Positions 16,626 through 26,040 of a stretch of DNA of 64,000 nt are shown piece after piece. The notes beneath the pieces were generated by a model, which was given only the letters and a program-made list of their open reading frames with translations, ran no database searches and was not told where the DNA came from. This DNA is from DSYU01 sp964437595 (GTDB taxonomy: Bacteria > Chloroflexota > Anaerolineae > Anaerolineales > Anaerolineaceae), in the NCBI GenBank assembly GCA_964437595.1, contig CAYTHO010000016.1, positions 1-64,000 of the forward strand, in the 5' to 3' direction. Within the stretch, counting starts at the first letter, position 1, and the number at the start of each line of letters is the position of its first letter. The position numbers and the translations under genes are program-made.

Positions 16626-17972
16626 ATGAGAAAGACCTTTGCGTATTCAATGGCCGTTCTGGTCATCTTGAGCATGATATTAACCGCCTGTGCCTCCCCC
16701 GCTGCTCCCCAGACGGGCGATGTGAATTCTGGCGGTAACCAGGCTGCCTCTGATGCAAAAGTGACCTTGCGGGTGCTGGTTCACCAGAATCCCCCAATGG
16801 TTACGTTTATGGAGGAATTTAACAAGAAGTTTCAGGAGAAGTATCCCAACATTACCGTGGATATGTCGGTGGTTGGCAGCGGCGACCTGGCAACGGTTAC
16901 CCAAACCCGCCTGACCGCTAACGATGTCGATGTGGTTGATCTGTTCGGCTTTTCCAATGCCGCCCAACCTTATATGAAGAAAGCAGACGCACCGAACTGG
17001 CAGCAGTTGATCGATGCCGGGATGATGATGGACCTGACCAATGAGCCCTTTGTGAAGAACTATGATACCGCCGCGATTCAAGACGCGGGTACATATAATG
17101 GGAAAGTTTACGCGATCAACCTGGGGCGCATCACTTACAGCGGTATCTTCTACAACAAGGATCTGTTCGAGAAGAACAATGTCAAGGTACCCACCACCTG
17201 GAGCGAGCTGGTCGCGGCCTGTGACGCGTTCAAGAAAGCGAATATCCCCTGCATGACTGCCGGCGGGAAAGATGGCTGGCCCATCTTCGTAGGCGCTTAT
17301 GGCCTGATTGGCGCATCCTATCCGGACCAGGCCGGCCTGGTAGAGGGCCTGTGGACCGGCAGCATCAAATGGAACGATGCTAAGTCGCTGGAGATGTGGA
17401 AGAAGATGCAGATCTACGCCCGCGACTGGATGGAACCAGGCGCGGTTGGCATCGCCAACGATGGCGCCCCGGGGCGCTTTGCCTCTGGTGAAGTGGCAAT
17501 GCTGCCTGGCGGCAGTTGGATGGGTTCCGCGATCGACACCGCAGCGCCGTCCTTCAAATGGGGCTATATCCCCTTCCCCGGCTCGGATAATGCTGACGAC
17601 AACAAATACCTGTTTGGTAAATACGACCAGGGCTGGGCCGTGGCTGCCAAGACCCCCAACAAAGACGCCGCTATGAAATACCTGACCGAGTTCTCCGCCC
17701 CAGACAACTACAACGCCTTCGCCAACGCGGTCGGCTTCATCCCCACCCAACCCACCGCCAAGCTGACCACCACCATCGGCCAGGAGGTGGCGCCCTACCT
17801 GGCGAACTTCCGGGTCGGCTACGAGCAGTATTGGATTGCCCCCAAGGGCGCTGGTGAATTCGCCAACCCCTGGGCCACCTACTTCAAACCTTTCGGCACA
17901 TACGATGATCCCCAGGCGTTAGCCGATAAAGTCCAGGCAGATCTCCAGTCCGGTCTTGACGCAGTGAAATAA
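16626..17972 (+). CDS. Sugar ABC transporter substrate-binding lipoprotein (CUT1 type)
   Basis: About 448 residues. A lipoprotein signal (SMILTAC, lipidated Cys22) is followed by an SBP_bac_1 fold: LRVLVHQNPPMVTFMEEFNK at the start, KVYAINLGRITYSGIFYNKD and WSELVAACDAFKKANIPC in lobe 1, MLPGGSWMGSAID in the hinge region. It captures extracellular oligosaccharide for the two permeases encoded next. ATG 16626 is eight bases from GGAG; the ATG at 16620 is too close to it. It is the first transport gene of the operon. A long hairpin directly after it probably raises its transcript level over the permeases. Given the GH16 and glucan phosphorylase genes downstream, beta-1,3-glucan oligosaccharides are the likely ligand. 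Confidence 0.92.
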   Translation: MRKTFAYSMAVLVILSMILTACASPAAPQTGDVNSGGNQAASDAKVTLRVLVHQNPPMVTFMEEFNKKFQEKYPNITVDMSVVGSGDLATVTQTRLTANDVDVVDLFGFSNAAQPYMKKADAPNWQQLIDAGMMMDLTNEPFVKNYDTAAIQDAGTYNGKVYAINLGRITYSGIFYNKDLFEKNNVKVPTTWSELVAACDAFKKANIPCMTAGGKDGWPIFVGAYGLIGASYPDQAGLVEGLWTGSIKWNDAKSLEMWKKMQIYARDWMEPGAVGIANDGAPGRFASGEVAMLPGGSWMGSAIDTAAPSFKWGYIPFPGSDNADDNKYLFGKYDQGWAVAAKTPNKDAAMKYLTEFSAPDNYNAFANAVGFIPTQPTAKLTTTIGQEVAPYLANFRVGYEQYWIAPKGAGEFANPWATYFKPFGTYDDPQALADKVQADLQSGLDAVK

Positions 17973-17988
17973 GACGGTTTGGATGGTT

Positions 17989-18020
17989 CCAGGCTTCCCG
18001 TCAGGTGGCGGGAAGCCTGG
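17989..18020 (+). promoter_or_regulatory. Intercistronic 12-bp hairpin between binding-protein and permease genes
   Basis: Arms CCAGGCTTCCCG and CGGGAAGCCTGG are perfect complements around TCAGGTGG. No U-tract follows (AATATTATG), so it is more likely an mRNA 3'-end stabiliser or partial terminator than a full terminator. Such hairpins are well known after binding-protein genes of sugar transporters, for example between malE and malF. Confidence 0.65.
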
Positions 18021-18088
18021 AATATTATGCCAAAGGCATTCACGCTGATCGTTATGGTTCATTTGAACCCAATAGGAGGGCAGACAAG

Positions 18089-19009
18089 ATGACATATCAT
18101 TTCGGCCGTGGTTGGGCGAGAGCGACCCCTTATCTACTGCTCTTACCAGGGATCCTGTTCTACTTCATCATCGCGTTAGGCCCATCTCTGGCAACTGCAG
18201 TGTACTCCTTTACAGATGCGACCTTACCCGGTGCGCCTGTGCACTGGATTGGACTTGAAAATTACCGAGAATTCCTGCTGATGGGTCAGGCCTCCACCGA
18301 TAATCTGGCCGTTCTCGGGCGCACCCTGATCTTCAGCTTCTTTGTGTCCACCATCCAATTCGTGATCGGCCTATTTGTGGCCATGATCATCAATCAAAAG
18401 TTAATGGGCCGGAATTTTTTCCGCACGCTCTACTTCATGCCAGTCATCCTGGGCGCGGTGATCCAGGGCCTGATCTGGTCGCTGTTTCTCTACCCCATGG
18501 GCGGGCCGCTGGCAAAACTTCTGGCGCTGTTCGGGGCTCAACCTTTGTTCCTGGGTGGGCAGGCAACTGAAGCCTTTGCCTGGGTGATCGTGGTGCAGAT
18601 CTGGGCCAACATGGGCACCACCATGATCATCTTCCTGTCTGGCTTGCAAACCATTCCAACGGAGATGTACGAGGCCGCCACCATCGACGGCGCCAACGCC
18701 TGGCAGGTATTCCAGAACGTCACCTGGCCGCTGCTGACCCCCAGCGTCAACACCAACCTGACCCTCAACATCATCGGCAGCCTCCAGGCCTGGCAGTTGT
18801 TCCTGGTGCTGCTTGGCTACAAACAAGGCACGCAGGTGTTAGGTTACCTGATCTACGCCACCGGGTTTGCCTCCGCCGGCGGAACCTCTGCCAGTTTCCG
18901 GCAGGGTTATGCCGCTGCCGCCTCGATCGTCCTGTTCCTGATTGTGCTGGTGATTGGCATGTTCGTCAATAACATTCTGCGTCGCAGGGAAGCGAGGATT
19001 ATGGGATGA
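18089..19009 (+). CDS. Sugar ABC transporter permease, MalF/UgpA type
   Basis: 306 residues with six predicted TM helices and the EAA loop seen as YEAATIDGANAWQVFQNVTWP near residues 190-210, the site that contacts the ATPase. ATG 18089 has AGGAGG ten bases upstream; an upstream extension to 18005 reads through the hairpin and is unlikely. The stop overlaps the next permease by 4 bases. With its partner it forms the membrane channel of a CUT1 importer. Confidence 0.93.
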   Translation: MTYHFGRGWARATPYLLLLPGILFYFIIALGPSLATAVYSFTDATLPGAPVHWIGLENYREFLLMGQASTDNLAVLGRTLIFSFFVSTIQFVIGLFVAMIINQKLMGRNFFRTLYFMPVILGAVIQGLIWSLFLYPMGGPLAKLLALFGAQPLFLGGQATEAFAWVIVVQIWANMGTTMIIFLSGLQTIPTEMYEAATIDGANAWQVFQNVTWPLLTPSVNTNLTLNIIGSLQAWQLFLVLLGYKQGTQVLGYLIYATGFASAGGTSASFRQGYAAAASIVLFLIVLVIGMFVNNILRRREARIMG

Positions 19010-19881
19010 GCGCCACAACCGGTCAAGCACTCACGTCAAAATATCCATCCGCCACACAACAACAAGGCCGCCGTATTCCGTGGGGTAAGGTTGCCTCGTA
19101 CACCGTCCTGGTGATATTTGCGATTATCTACCTGGGCCCCTTGCTCATGCTAATCAACACGGCGCTGAAAACCAACCCGTCCTTCATGCGCGATCCCATT
19201 GGGCTGGCAACTGAATTTAGGCTGCAAAATTTCGTAGATGCCTGGAACAAAGCCAACTTTGCCAGGTACTTGGTGAACTCAGTTCTGTACACCGTTGGGG
19301 GAACAACCATCTTCATCCTCTCAGCGATTTTCGTGGCATTCCCCATCGCCCGAGGGTACGTTAAAAAGGCCAACTGGCTGCTCACCATGTTCGTGATTGC
19401 CCTGTTCCTGCCGCCGGCCTTGATCCCCCAGTTTCAGCTCATGCGCGCTTTGGGCTTATACAACACCCAGTTCGGCTACATCATGTTGTTCATCGTCAAC
19501 CCCATTGGGATTGTGATCCTGGTCAACTATATCAAAACCGTGCCGAAGGAGCTGGACGAAGCAGCGGCGATCGACGGCTGCGGATACTTCCGCTTCGTGC
19601 TCAGCATCGTCATGCCGCTGATCCAACCCGCCGTTGCTACCGTGATTGTGCTGCACGCCATCGGTATCTGGAACGAGATCATCGCGCCCACCATCTACCT
19701 GACAAACAAGGATTTCTACCCCATCACTCGTGGGCTGATTGTGTTTACAGGCGTGTATGGCAGCGAGTGGCCTCTGTTGGCGGCAGCGGTACTGATTCTC
19801 ACCGCCCCCATGCTGGTATTGTTCCTGTTCTTGCAGCGCTACATCGTTTCTGGCCTGACTGCTGGTTCAGTCAAAGGATAA
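19006..19881 (+). CDS. Sugar ABC transporter permease, MalG/UgpE type
   Basis: 291 residues. A hydrophilic N-terminus is followed by six TM helices and an EAA motif (ELDEAAAIDGCGYFRFV) near residues 183-197. The C-terminal LFLFLQRYIVSGLTAGSVKG is the normal family ending. It overlaps the first permease gene and precedes the ATPase gene by 12 bases with a clear AGGAGG. It is the second half of the oligosaccharide channel. Confidence 0.93.
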   Translation: MSATTGQALTSKYPSATQQQGRRIPWGKVASYTVLVIFAIIYLGPLLMLINTALKTNPSFMRDPIGLATEFRLQNFVDAWNKANFARYLVNSVLYTVGGTTIFILSAIFVAFPIARGYVKKANWLLTMFVIALFLPPALIPQFQLMRALGLYNTQFGYIMLFIVNPIGIVILVNYIKTVPKELDEAAAIDGCGYFRFVLSIVMPLIQPAVATVIVLHAIGIWNEIIAPTIYLTNKDFYPITRGLIVFTGVYGSEWPLLAAAVLILTAPMLVLFLFLQRYIVSGLTAGSVKG

Positions 19882-19893
19882 AGGAGGACTGCG

Positions 19894-21006
19894 ATGGCCA
19901 GTGTGACTTATGATCACGTTTCAAAGAAATTTGGCGACTTTACTGCCTTAAACGATCTCAATATCGAGATTGAAGACAAAGAGTTTCTTGTTCTGGTGGG
20001 GCCATCTGGCTGCGGCAAGACTACCGCGCTGCGCTGCCTGGCCGGGCTGGAAGAAATATCACTGGGACGTATTCTAATTGGAGACCATGTAGTAAATGAC
20101 GTTCCTCCCAAGGATCGTGACATCGCCATGGTGTTCCAGTCTTACGCGCTCTATCCGCATATGACCGTCTTCGATAACATGGCCTTCGGCCTGAAGCTGC
20201 GCAAAGTGCCGAAAGATGAAATCAAACGCCGGGTCGAAGAGGCCGCTCAGATCCTGGGCATCGAGGGCCTGATCAAGCGCAAGCCACGCGAGCTATCGGG
20301 CGGTCAGCGCCAACGCGTGGCAGTTGGCCGCGCCATCGTGCGCGAGCCCAAGGTATTCCTCTTCGATGAACCCCTGTCGAACCTGGATGCCAAGCTGCGC
20401 GTCCAGACCCGCGCTGAGATCAGCAAGCTGCACCAGCGCCTTCAGACAACATTTATCTACGTGACCCATGATCAGGTTGAAGCCATGACCATGGCCTCGC
20501 GCATCGCCGTGATGAACAAGGGCATCTTGCAACAGCTCGACACCCCGCAGACCCTCTATGATAAGCCCGCCAACCTGTTCGTGGCAGGCTTCATCGGTTC
20601 CCCAGCGATGAACTTCTTCCCAGCCAGGTTGCAGAAAATCACTGGCGGCCTATGCATCGATACCGGCGATTTCTCAGTAAAGATTCCAGATGCCCACCTC
20701 AATTCATATCTGCCCTATGCAGGGAAAGAGGTCATCTTCGGCATCCGCCCCGAGGATATCCACAACCCAATGTTTACCCCTCCGGGTATCCACGCCGAAG
20801 CGATAGAGTGCAAGGTGGATGTGACCGAGCTGATGGGTAACGAGATCTTCTTGTACATGGTTAGCGGAAAGAACAGCTTCGTCGCTCGCGTCGATCCTCG
20901 CACCCGCTTCCAGGTCGGCGACCAGGTGCAATTGGTTCTCAATATGGATAACTTCCATCTATTCGATCCCTCAGCCGACAAGGAGAACCCACCCGCCATC
21001 CGCTGA
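19894..21006 (+). CDS. Sugar ABC transporter ATPase, MsmK/UgpC type
   Basis: 370 residues. Walker A GPSGCGKTTALRCLAG, Q-loop FQSYALYPHMTV, signature LSGGQRQRVAVGRAI, Walker B VFLFDEPLSNLD and H-loop YVTHDQVEAMT are all intact. A C-terminal TOBE/regulatory region begins near residue 235 (GSPAMNFFPA, FGIRPEDIH), as in MalK. CUT1 ATPases are often shared by several sugar importers, but this one has its own cognate permeases immediately upstream. Confidence 0.96.
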   Translation: MASVTYDHVSKKFGDFTALNDLNIEIEDKEFLVLVGPSGCGKTTALRCLAGLEEISLGRILIGDHVVNDVPPKDRDIAMVFQSYALYPHMTVFDNMAFGLKLRKVPKDEIKRRVEEAAQILGIEGLIKRKPRELSGGQRQRVAVGRAIVREPKVFLFDEPLSNLDAKLRVQTRAEISKLHQRLQTTFIYVTHDQVEAMTMASRIAVMNKGILQQLDTPQTLYDKPANLFVAGFIGSPAMNFFPARLQKITGGLCIDTGDFSVKIPDAHLNSYLPYAGKEVIFGIRPEDIHNPMFTPPGIHAEAIECKVDVTELMGNEIFLYMVSGKNSFVARVDPRTRFQVGDQVQLVLNMDNFHLFDPSADKENPPAIR

Positions 21007-21053
21007 TCCCATGATGCTGGAAAAAGGAAATAATCGGCAGAGAGCGGATCTGA

Positions 21054-21091
21054 TTTCCTCCCCGGTAGCGTGCTACATGCCGGGGAGGAAA
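21054..21091 (+). promoter_or_regulatory. Second intercistronic hairpin, between the ATPase and GH16 genes
   Basis: Arms TTTCCTCCCCGG (21054-21065) and CCGGGGAGGAAA (21080-21091) are perfect complements. The loop itself contains TAGC-GT-GCTA. No U-tract follows. Together with the hairpin at 17989-18020 it divides the operon into binding protein, transport core and enzymes, suggesting post-transcriptional tuning of each segment. Confidence 0.65.
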
Positions 21092-21209
21092 CGGAAACCG
21101 GATGGGCAAAGCATGAGGGAAAAGTTCAATGATGATCGACTGGCTCCATGAGATTGGGCGGGCCACGCCGGCCCAATAAAGATGAGCTGCCTAGCAACTT
21201 CAGAAAAGG

Positions 21210-22049
21210 ATGAAAACAGGAAAGATGAAACCTCCAAAGTATTTTGTTCTGATTATCTGTTTATGCCTGGCAGGAGTTGTTTTAACCGGTTGCACAGCCG
21301 TATCAGGAACACAGGCCACCCCTATCCCGACACTACCGGGCTGGGAGCTGGATTGGCATGACGAATTTGATAAAAAAGTAATTGATCCCGCCAATTGGAC
21401 ATATGACCTGGGTGGCGGCGGATGGGGAAATGGCGAGGCGGAATATTACACATCCCGCACTGAAAACGCGCGGATTGAAAACGGTAACCTGGTCATTGAA
21501 GCCCGCCAGGAGAAATACGAAGGCTCCTATTACACCTCGGCCCGCTTAAAAACACAGGGATTGCAGTCGTTTCAATATGGGAGAGTCGAAGCCCGGCTAA
21601 AAGTGCCCGCCGGAGCGGGTTTATGGCCCGCGTTCTGGATGCTCGGGGCGAACTTCAACGGAAACAACTGGCCCGATTGCGGCGAGTTAGACATCATGGA
21701 ATATATCGGCAAAGAGCCCGATTTGATTATGGGAACGATGCATGGCCCCGGCTATTCCGGAGCGCTGGGTAGAACGAAGTGGAACCGGCAGAAATACAAT
21801 ATTGCCGATGATTTCCACACGTATGCCATTGAATGGGACGCTAACCAGGTAAGCTGGTTTTACGATGGCACGAAATACAACACCATTACGCGCGCTGACC
21901 TTGGTGATCGGAAATGGGTCTTTGACCAGCCCTTTTTCATCATCCTCAACCTGGCGGTCGGCGGGCAGTTGCCCGGACCGGTGGGTATAAACACGACCTT
22001 TCCGGCCCAACTTTTGGTTGATTACGTTCGCGTTTACCAGCATGAGTAA
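21210..22049 (+). CDS. GH16 family beta-glucanase (laminarinase-like), lipoprotein
   Basis: 279 residues. The lipoprotein signal ends in VVLTGC (Cys28), so the enzyme is anchored outside the cell. The GH16 catalytic signature ExDxxE is intact as ELDIMEY: Glu159 nucleophile, Asp161, Glu164 acid/base. Flanking AGLWPAFWMLG and TYAIEWDANQVSWFYDG form the substrate cleft. It ends with VDYVRVYQ, normal for a single-domain member. It would hydrolyse beta-1,3(-1,4)-glucan such as laminarin, giving oligosaccharides for the adjacent importer. The start is ambiguous between ATG 21210 and ATG 21225. Confidence 0.92.
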   Translation: MKTGKMKPPKYFVLIICLCLAGVVLTGCTAVSGTQATPIPTLPGWELDWHDEFDKKVIDPANWTYDLGGGGWGNGEAEYYTSRTENARIENGNLVIEARQEKYEGSYYTSARLKTQGLQSFQYGRVEARLKVPAGAGLWPAFWMLGANFNGNNWPDCGELDIMEYIGKEPDLIMGTMHGPGYSGALGRTKWNRQKYNIADDFHTYAIEWDANQVSWFYDGTKYNTITRADLGDRKWVFDQPFFIILNLAVGGQLPGPVGINTTFPAQLLVDYVRVYQHE

Positions 22050-22130
22050 TTTGCCGGGCCTAGTAGCTTCTGTGAAAAGTTACTTTCGGCGAATTACTTA
22101 GCAAGCAATTCAAGCTAAGGAAGAACGAGA

Positions 22131-25100
22131 ATGATGACTCCCCAACCGATTTTTATTGGCGATACGCCACAAAAGCAAGCTGAGAAAGCCGTCGAGGGAG
22201 GCTACGTTACGCTTCTCGGTGAGCCCTTCTACCAAATCCGCAACTACGATGCGATGGAGCCGTTTTTCATGAGCCTCGTCAGCAGCTCGGACCACTGGCT
22301 CTTTATCGCCTCGACAGGTGGAATTTCGGCTGGGCGGGTCAGCGCGGAGCAGGCACTTTTTCCCTATTACACGGTGGACAAGCTTACCGAGAACAGCGAG
22401 ACCAGCGGCCATAAAGCCATTCTGATCGTCCGTCACGCGCATCGGAGGAGTCTCTGGGAGCCGTTTTCAGACCGGCAGCAGGGCAGCTATGCGATTGAGC
22501 GGAGTCTCTATAAAAATTCAACCGGGACAGCGGTGGTTTTTGAGGAAAACAATCTTGACCTCGGTCTAGTCTACCGTTACGCCTGGCGCACCAGTGAGAA
22601 GTTCGGCTTCGTCAAAACTTCTTGGCTGGTCAATTCTGGAGATACCTCCTGTCAGGTTGAAATTCTGGATGGGATTCAAAATATCCTGCCAGCCAACGTA
22701 GTAATGGTCACCCAGAACACCTTCAGTTCGCTGTTAGATGCTTATAAACACAGCGAACTGGACCCTGAAATCGGATTAGCTATCTTTACCTTAAACTCTA
22801 CGCTGACCGACTTAGCAGAACCCAGCGAGTCACTGCTGGCGACCACCGTTGCACAAGTGGGTTTGCAACAGCCCGACTACCTGCTGTCCTCCGTCCAGCT
22901 TGACCGTTTCCGCGCTGGCAAAGGGATTACCACCGAAACCGAAGTTCGCGGGCGGCGTGGCGCGTATTTTACCTACGCAAAGATCATCCTAGCCGATCAC
23001 GAAGAGCGTTCCTGGCATTTCATTATCGATACCGGACAGGATGCTGCCGCGGTAGTTCAAACAACCCGCTGGCTGCACGGCGAACCACCTGCCCTGCTGC
23101 GGGAGCTGGAAGAAGATATCGCCGCCGGCCAATCTCGATTATGGAAAATTGTCGCCAGCGCGGATGGCGTCCAGCTTTCCAGCAATTCGCTGATCGCAGC
23201 CCACCATTTCGCCAATGTAATGTTCAACGTAATGCGCGGCGGGATTTTTACCGACCAGTACTGGATTCAGTCTAAAGATCTGGTTGAGTTTGTTTCAGCC
23301 CGCAACCGCCCGGCTCTTCAAGCCCATCCAGATTTCTTTACCGGCCTGCCGGACACAATCCACCTATCGGAACTGCTCACCCGCGCAGAAGCATCTGGCT
23401 CACAAGATTTGCTGCGCCTGTGCTACGCCTATTTACCGCTGACCTTCAGCCGCCGGCACGGCGACCCCAGCCGGCCCTGGAACCGCTTCGCCATCAACAT
23501 CAGGCAGTCGGATGGCTCACAGAAACTGGACTATGAAGGCAACTGGCGGGATATCTTCCAGAACTGGGAGGCGCTGGCATACGCTTATCCTGAATTTGTC
23601 GAGAGCATGATCAGCACCTTCTTGAATGCCACCACGGTGGATGGCTACAACCCCTACCGCATCACCCATTACGGCGTCGATTGGGAGGTTCCAGAACCCG
23701 GCAACCCCTGGGCAAATATCGGCTACTGGAGCGACCACCAGATCATTTACCTGCAAAAGCTTATGGAAATCAGCGCGATGTTCCATCCCGGAAAGCTGCA
23801 AGCATTTCTTGACCGGCCAATGTTCAGTTCTGCCAACGTACCTTACCGGATCAAGCCCTACGCGGATTTGCTCAAAGATCCTTACAACACGATCGACTTC
23901 GATTGGGATCTGGAAAGGCAGGTAGAAGCCAGGGTCAAGGAATGGGGCACAGACGGGAAACTGGTCCTTACGAAAGATGGGCAGGTGCTGAAGGCTCCGC
24001 TGGCCGAAAAACTGCTCACCCTGCTGCTTGCTAAACTGTCCAACCTGGTGCCGGAAGGCGGCGTCTGGATGAACACCCAGCGCCCGGAGTGGAATGATGC
24101 TAATAATGCCCTGGTTGGCAAAGGTCTCTCCGTGGTAACGCTGTGCTACCTGCGGCGCTTTATTGCCTTTTACCTGGACTTGTTTAAGAAAAACGGGCCA
24201 GAAGATATCCATATTAGTGTGGAAGTGCAGCGGTTTTACCAGAATGTAGCAGAAATTCTCAATCGCTATGGCTCGAATCTGCAAGGCGCTTTTACCGATG
24301 AACAGCGCTGGAACATGATGGATGATTTAGGCCAGGCCAGCAGCGACTACCGCTGGAATTTCTACAATACAGGGATTTCAGGGAATACAACTGTGCTTCA
24401 GGCTGCGGATATTGTCCATTTCCTCGGCCTGGCGCAGCGGTATATCGAGCATTCGCTGCGCGCCAATCGTCGAGCCGACCATCTTTACCATGCTTACAAC
24501 GTTCTGCACCTGGATCGAAACTGCGCTGAAGTCAGCCATCTCTACGAGATGCTCGAAGGTCAGGTTGCCATCCTTTCTTCTGGCCTGCTCGGCGCGGAGG
24601 AATCCCTGGATCTACTGCAGAGCTTGCGCAGCAGCGCGCTGTATCAGGCCAGCCAGAACAGCTACATCCTGTACCCCGATCGGGAAATGCCCGGCTTTCT
24701 GAAGAAGAACAGCATCCGCCAGGATCAGGTGAGTGATCTTATCCTGCCACGCACGCTTATTGAGGATCGCGATGGCTCACTTTTCACCCAGGATGCCAAT
24801 GGCGTCTATCACTTTAACGGTCGTGTCCGCAACATCAAAGATATCAACCGGGCACTCGAAACCCTGAAACGCAACCCGCGCTATACCCAACTGGTGGGGA
24901 CCGAGGAGGAGCGCATCCGGGCCCTGTTTGAAGAGACGTTCCACCACAATGCGTTTACCGGGCGCTCAAGCACATTCTTTGCCTATGAGGGCCTGGGCAG
25001 CGTTTACTGGCACATGGTGGCCAAGCTACTACTGGCCGCGCAAGAGACTGCGCTGCGCTTCCGGCATTCACCCTGCGCCCCGGCCTTGATGGAACGGTAT

Positions 25101-25577
25101 CAAGATATCCGCCAGGGCCTTGGATTCAACAAATCGCCCGCTGAATTCGGCGCCTTCCCGACCGATCCCTATTCGCATACACCTAAAGGTCAGGGCGCGA
25201 AGCAGCCCGGCATGACTGGGCAGGTCAAAGAGGAAATCCTGACCCGCCAGATTGAGCTGGGGTACACGGTTGAAAACGGGCAACTGAAATTCAATCTGCT
25301 GATGTTCGACCCAACCGAGCTTCTTGCAGCGCCGTTCACGTTTTCCTACCTCGATGTAACCGGACAGGAACAGGAAATTGATTTAGAGGCAGGCTCGTTA
25401 GCTTACACCATCTGTCAGACTCCCGTTATCCTCCAGGCCGGAGAGCGAGCGGGCATTACTATCCATTTTACTGACGGAAGCCTGCAAAATAGCGCAGGGT
25501 ATAGGCTGGACAGCATCAACAGCCGTCATCTATTCCTGCGAGACGGGAGAGTGCGTTATTTAACTTTATTCCTTTAG
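22131..25577 (+). CDS. Large glycoside phosphorylase, probable beta-1,3-glucan phosphorylase (GH94/GH149/GH161 type)
   Basis: 1148 residues, with no signal peptide, so cytosolic. An N-terminal beta-sandwich (YVTLLGEPFYQIRNYDAMEP, then GLVYRYAWRTSEKFG) precedes an (alpha/alpha)6 barrel. RPEWNDANNALVG (residues 651-663, with Asp656 the likely general acid) resembles the EWND/DWND active-site segment of inverting phosphorylases. The length suits GH149 or GH161 better than the ~800-residue GH94 enzymes. Such enzymes split beta-1,3-gluco-oligosaccharides with phosphate to give glucose 1-phosphate, saving ATP. The preceding GH16 and ABC genes support this substrate. The exact family needs a profile search; cellodextrin phosphorylase is the main alternative. 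Confidence 0.75.
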   Translation: MMTPQPIFIGDTPQKQAEKAVEGGYVTLLGEPFYQIRNYDAMEPFFMSLVSSSDHWLFIASTGGISAGRVSAEQALFPYYTVDKLTENSETSGHKAILIVRHAHRRSLWEPFSDRQQGSYAIERSLYKNSTGTAVVFEENNLDLGLVYRYAWRTSEKFGFVKTSWLVNSGDTSCQVEILDGIQNILPANVVMVTQNTFSSLLDAYKHSELDPEIGLAIFTLNSTLTDLAEPSESLLATTVAQVGLQQPDYLLSSVQLDRFRAGKGITTETEVRGRRGAYFTYAKIILADHEERSWHFIIDTGQDAAAVVQTTRWLHGEPPALLRELEEDIAAGQSRLWKIVASADGVQLSSNSLIAAHHFANVMFNVMRGGIFTDQYWIQSKDLVEFVSARNRPALQAHPDFFTGLPDTIHLSELLTRAEASGSQDLLRLCYAYLPLTFSRRHGDPSRPWNRFAINIRQSDGSQKLDYEGNWRDIFQNWEALAYAYPEFVESMISTFLNATTVDGYNPYRITHYGVDWEVPEPGNPWANIGYWSDHQIIYLQKLMEISAMFHPGKLQAFLDRPMFSSANVPYRIKPYADLLKDPYNTIDFDWDLERQVEARVKEWGTDGKLVLTKDGQVLKAPLAEKLLTLLLAKLSNLVPEGGVWMNTQRPEWNDANNALVGKGLSVVTLCYLRRFIAFYLDLFKKNGPEDIHISVEVQRFYQNVAEILNRYGSNLQGAFTDEQRWNMMDDLGQASSDYRWNFYNTGISGNTTVLQAADIVHFLGLAQRYIEHSLRANRRADHLYHAYNVLHLDRNCAEVSHLYEMLEGQVAILSSGLLGAEESLDLLQSLRSSALYQASQNSYILYPDREMPGFLKKNSIRQDQVSDLILPRTLIEDRDGSLFTQDANGVYHFNGRVRNIKDINRALETLKRNPRYTQLVGTEEERIRALFEETFHHNAFTGRSSTFFAYEGLGSVYWHMVAKLLLAAQETALRFRHSPCAPALMERYQDIRQGLGFNKSPAEFGAFPTDPYSHTPKGQGAKQPGMTGQVKEEILTRQIELGYTVENGQLKFNLLMFDPTELLAAPFTFSYLDVTGQEQEIDLEAGSLAYTICQTPVILQAGERAGITIHFTDGSLQNSAGYRLDSINSRHLFLRDGRVRYLTLFL

Positions 25578-25808
25578 TTGATAAACAACAGAGAGATCTG
25601 CTGGAATTCAAGCCGGAGGAGCTTTCCAAAATTTATCCGTCTTATCAATAATTACTCCACCAAAGCAGGTAAGACCTTACTAAAATGCAAAGTCATTATT
25701 TTCCTTGTCTAGTTACCGGAAAGCATGTAAAATCGAACGTAAGCAAGGTTTGATCCTTAAAAATAGCTCAAAACAGCCAGCAAACCGAGTTGGTTGCTGA
25801 GAATTTCG

Positions 25809-26040
25809 ATCCCGCGATCATTCCCGCGATATCAGGAATGCGTTTCTTCAAGATGGAGCAATGCCCGTCGCTCCCGCTCGACACAAGAATCTGTTCAAAA
25901 ACGAACAGATTTTTTGTTTTTAACTTCTGTTACAACAATTTGTTGTTTGCAAAATGCAATAAAATCACATTTTTTTATACAAGCTTTCATTCAACCCAGA
26001 TCGCGGGAACGATTACTTTGGTAGATATAGATCCCGCGAT
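25809..26040. repeat. Four copies of a WTCCCGCGAT element
   Basis: ATCCCGCGAT at 25809-25818 and 26031-26040, TTCCCGCGAT at 25821-25830, and the same in reverse orientation (ATCGCGGGAA) at 26000-26009. The first two copies are 12 bases apart. The surrounding DNA is AT-rich, so four GC-rich decamers sharing a nine-base core are unlikely to be chance. They may be regulator sites or traces of a small mobile element whose ends are these repeats. Confidence 0.55.
25888..25915 (+). terminator. Rho-independent terminator
   Basis: AATCTGTTC (25888-25896), loop AAAAAC, GAACAGATT (25903-25911), then TTTT and a further T-rich stretch. The stem is perfect. It may end the glucan operon 310 bases after the phosphorylase stop, implying a long 3' UTR, or serve an unseen small transcript. 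Confidence 0.75.
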
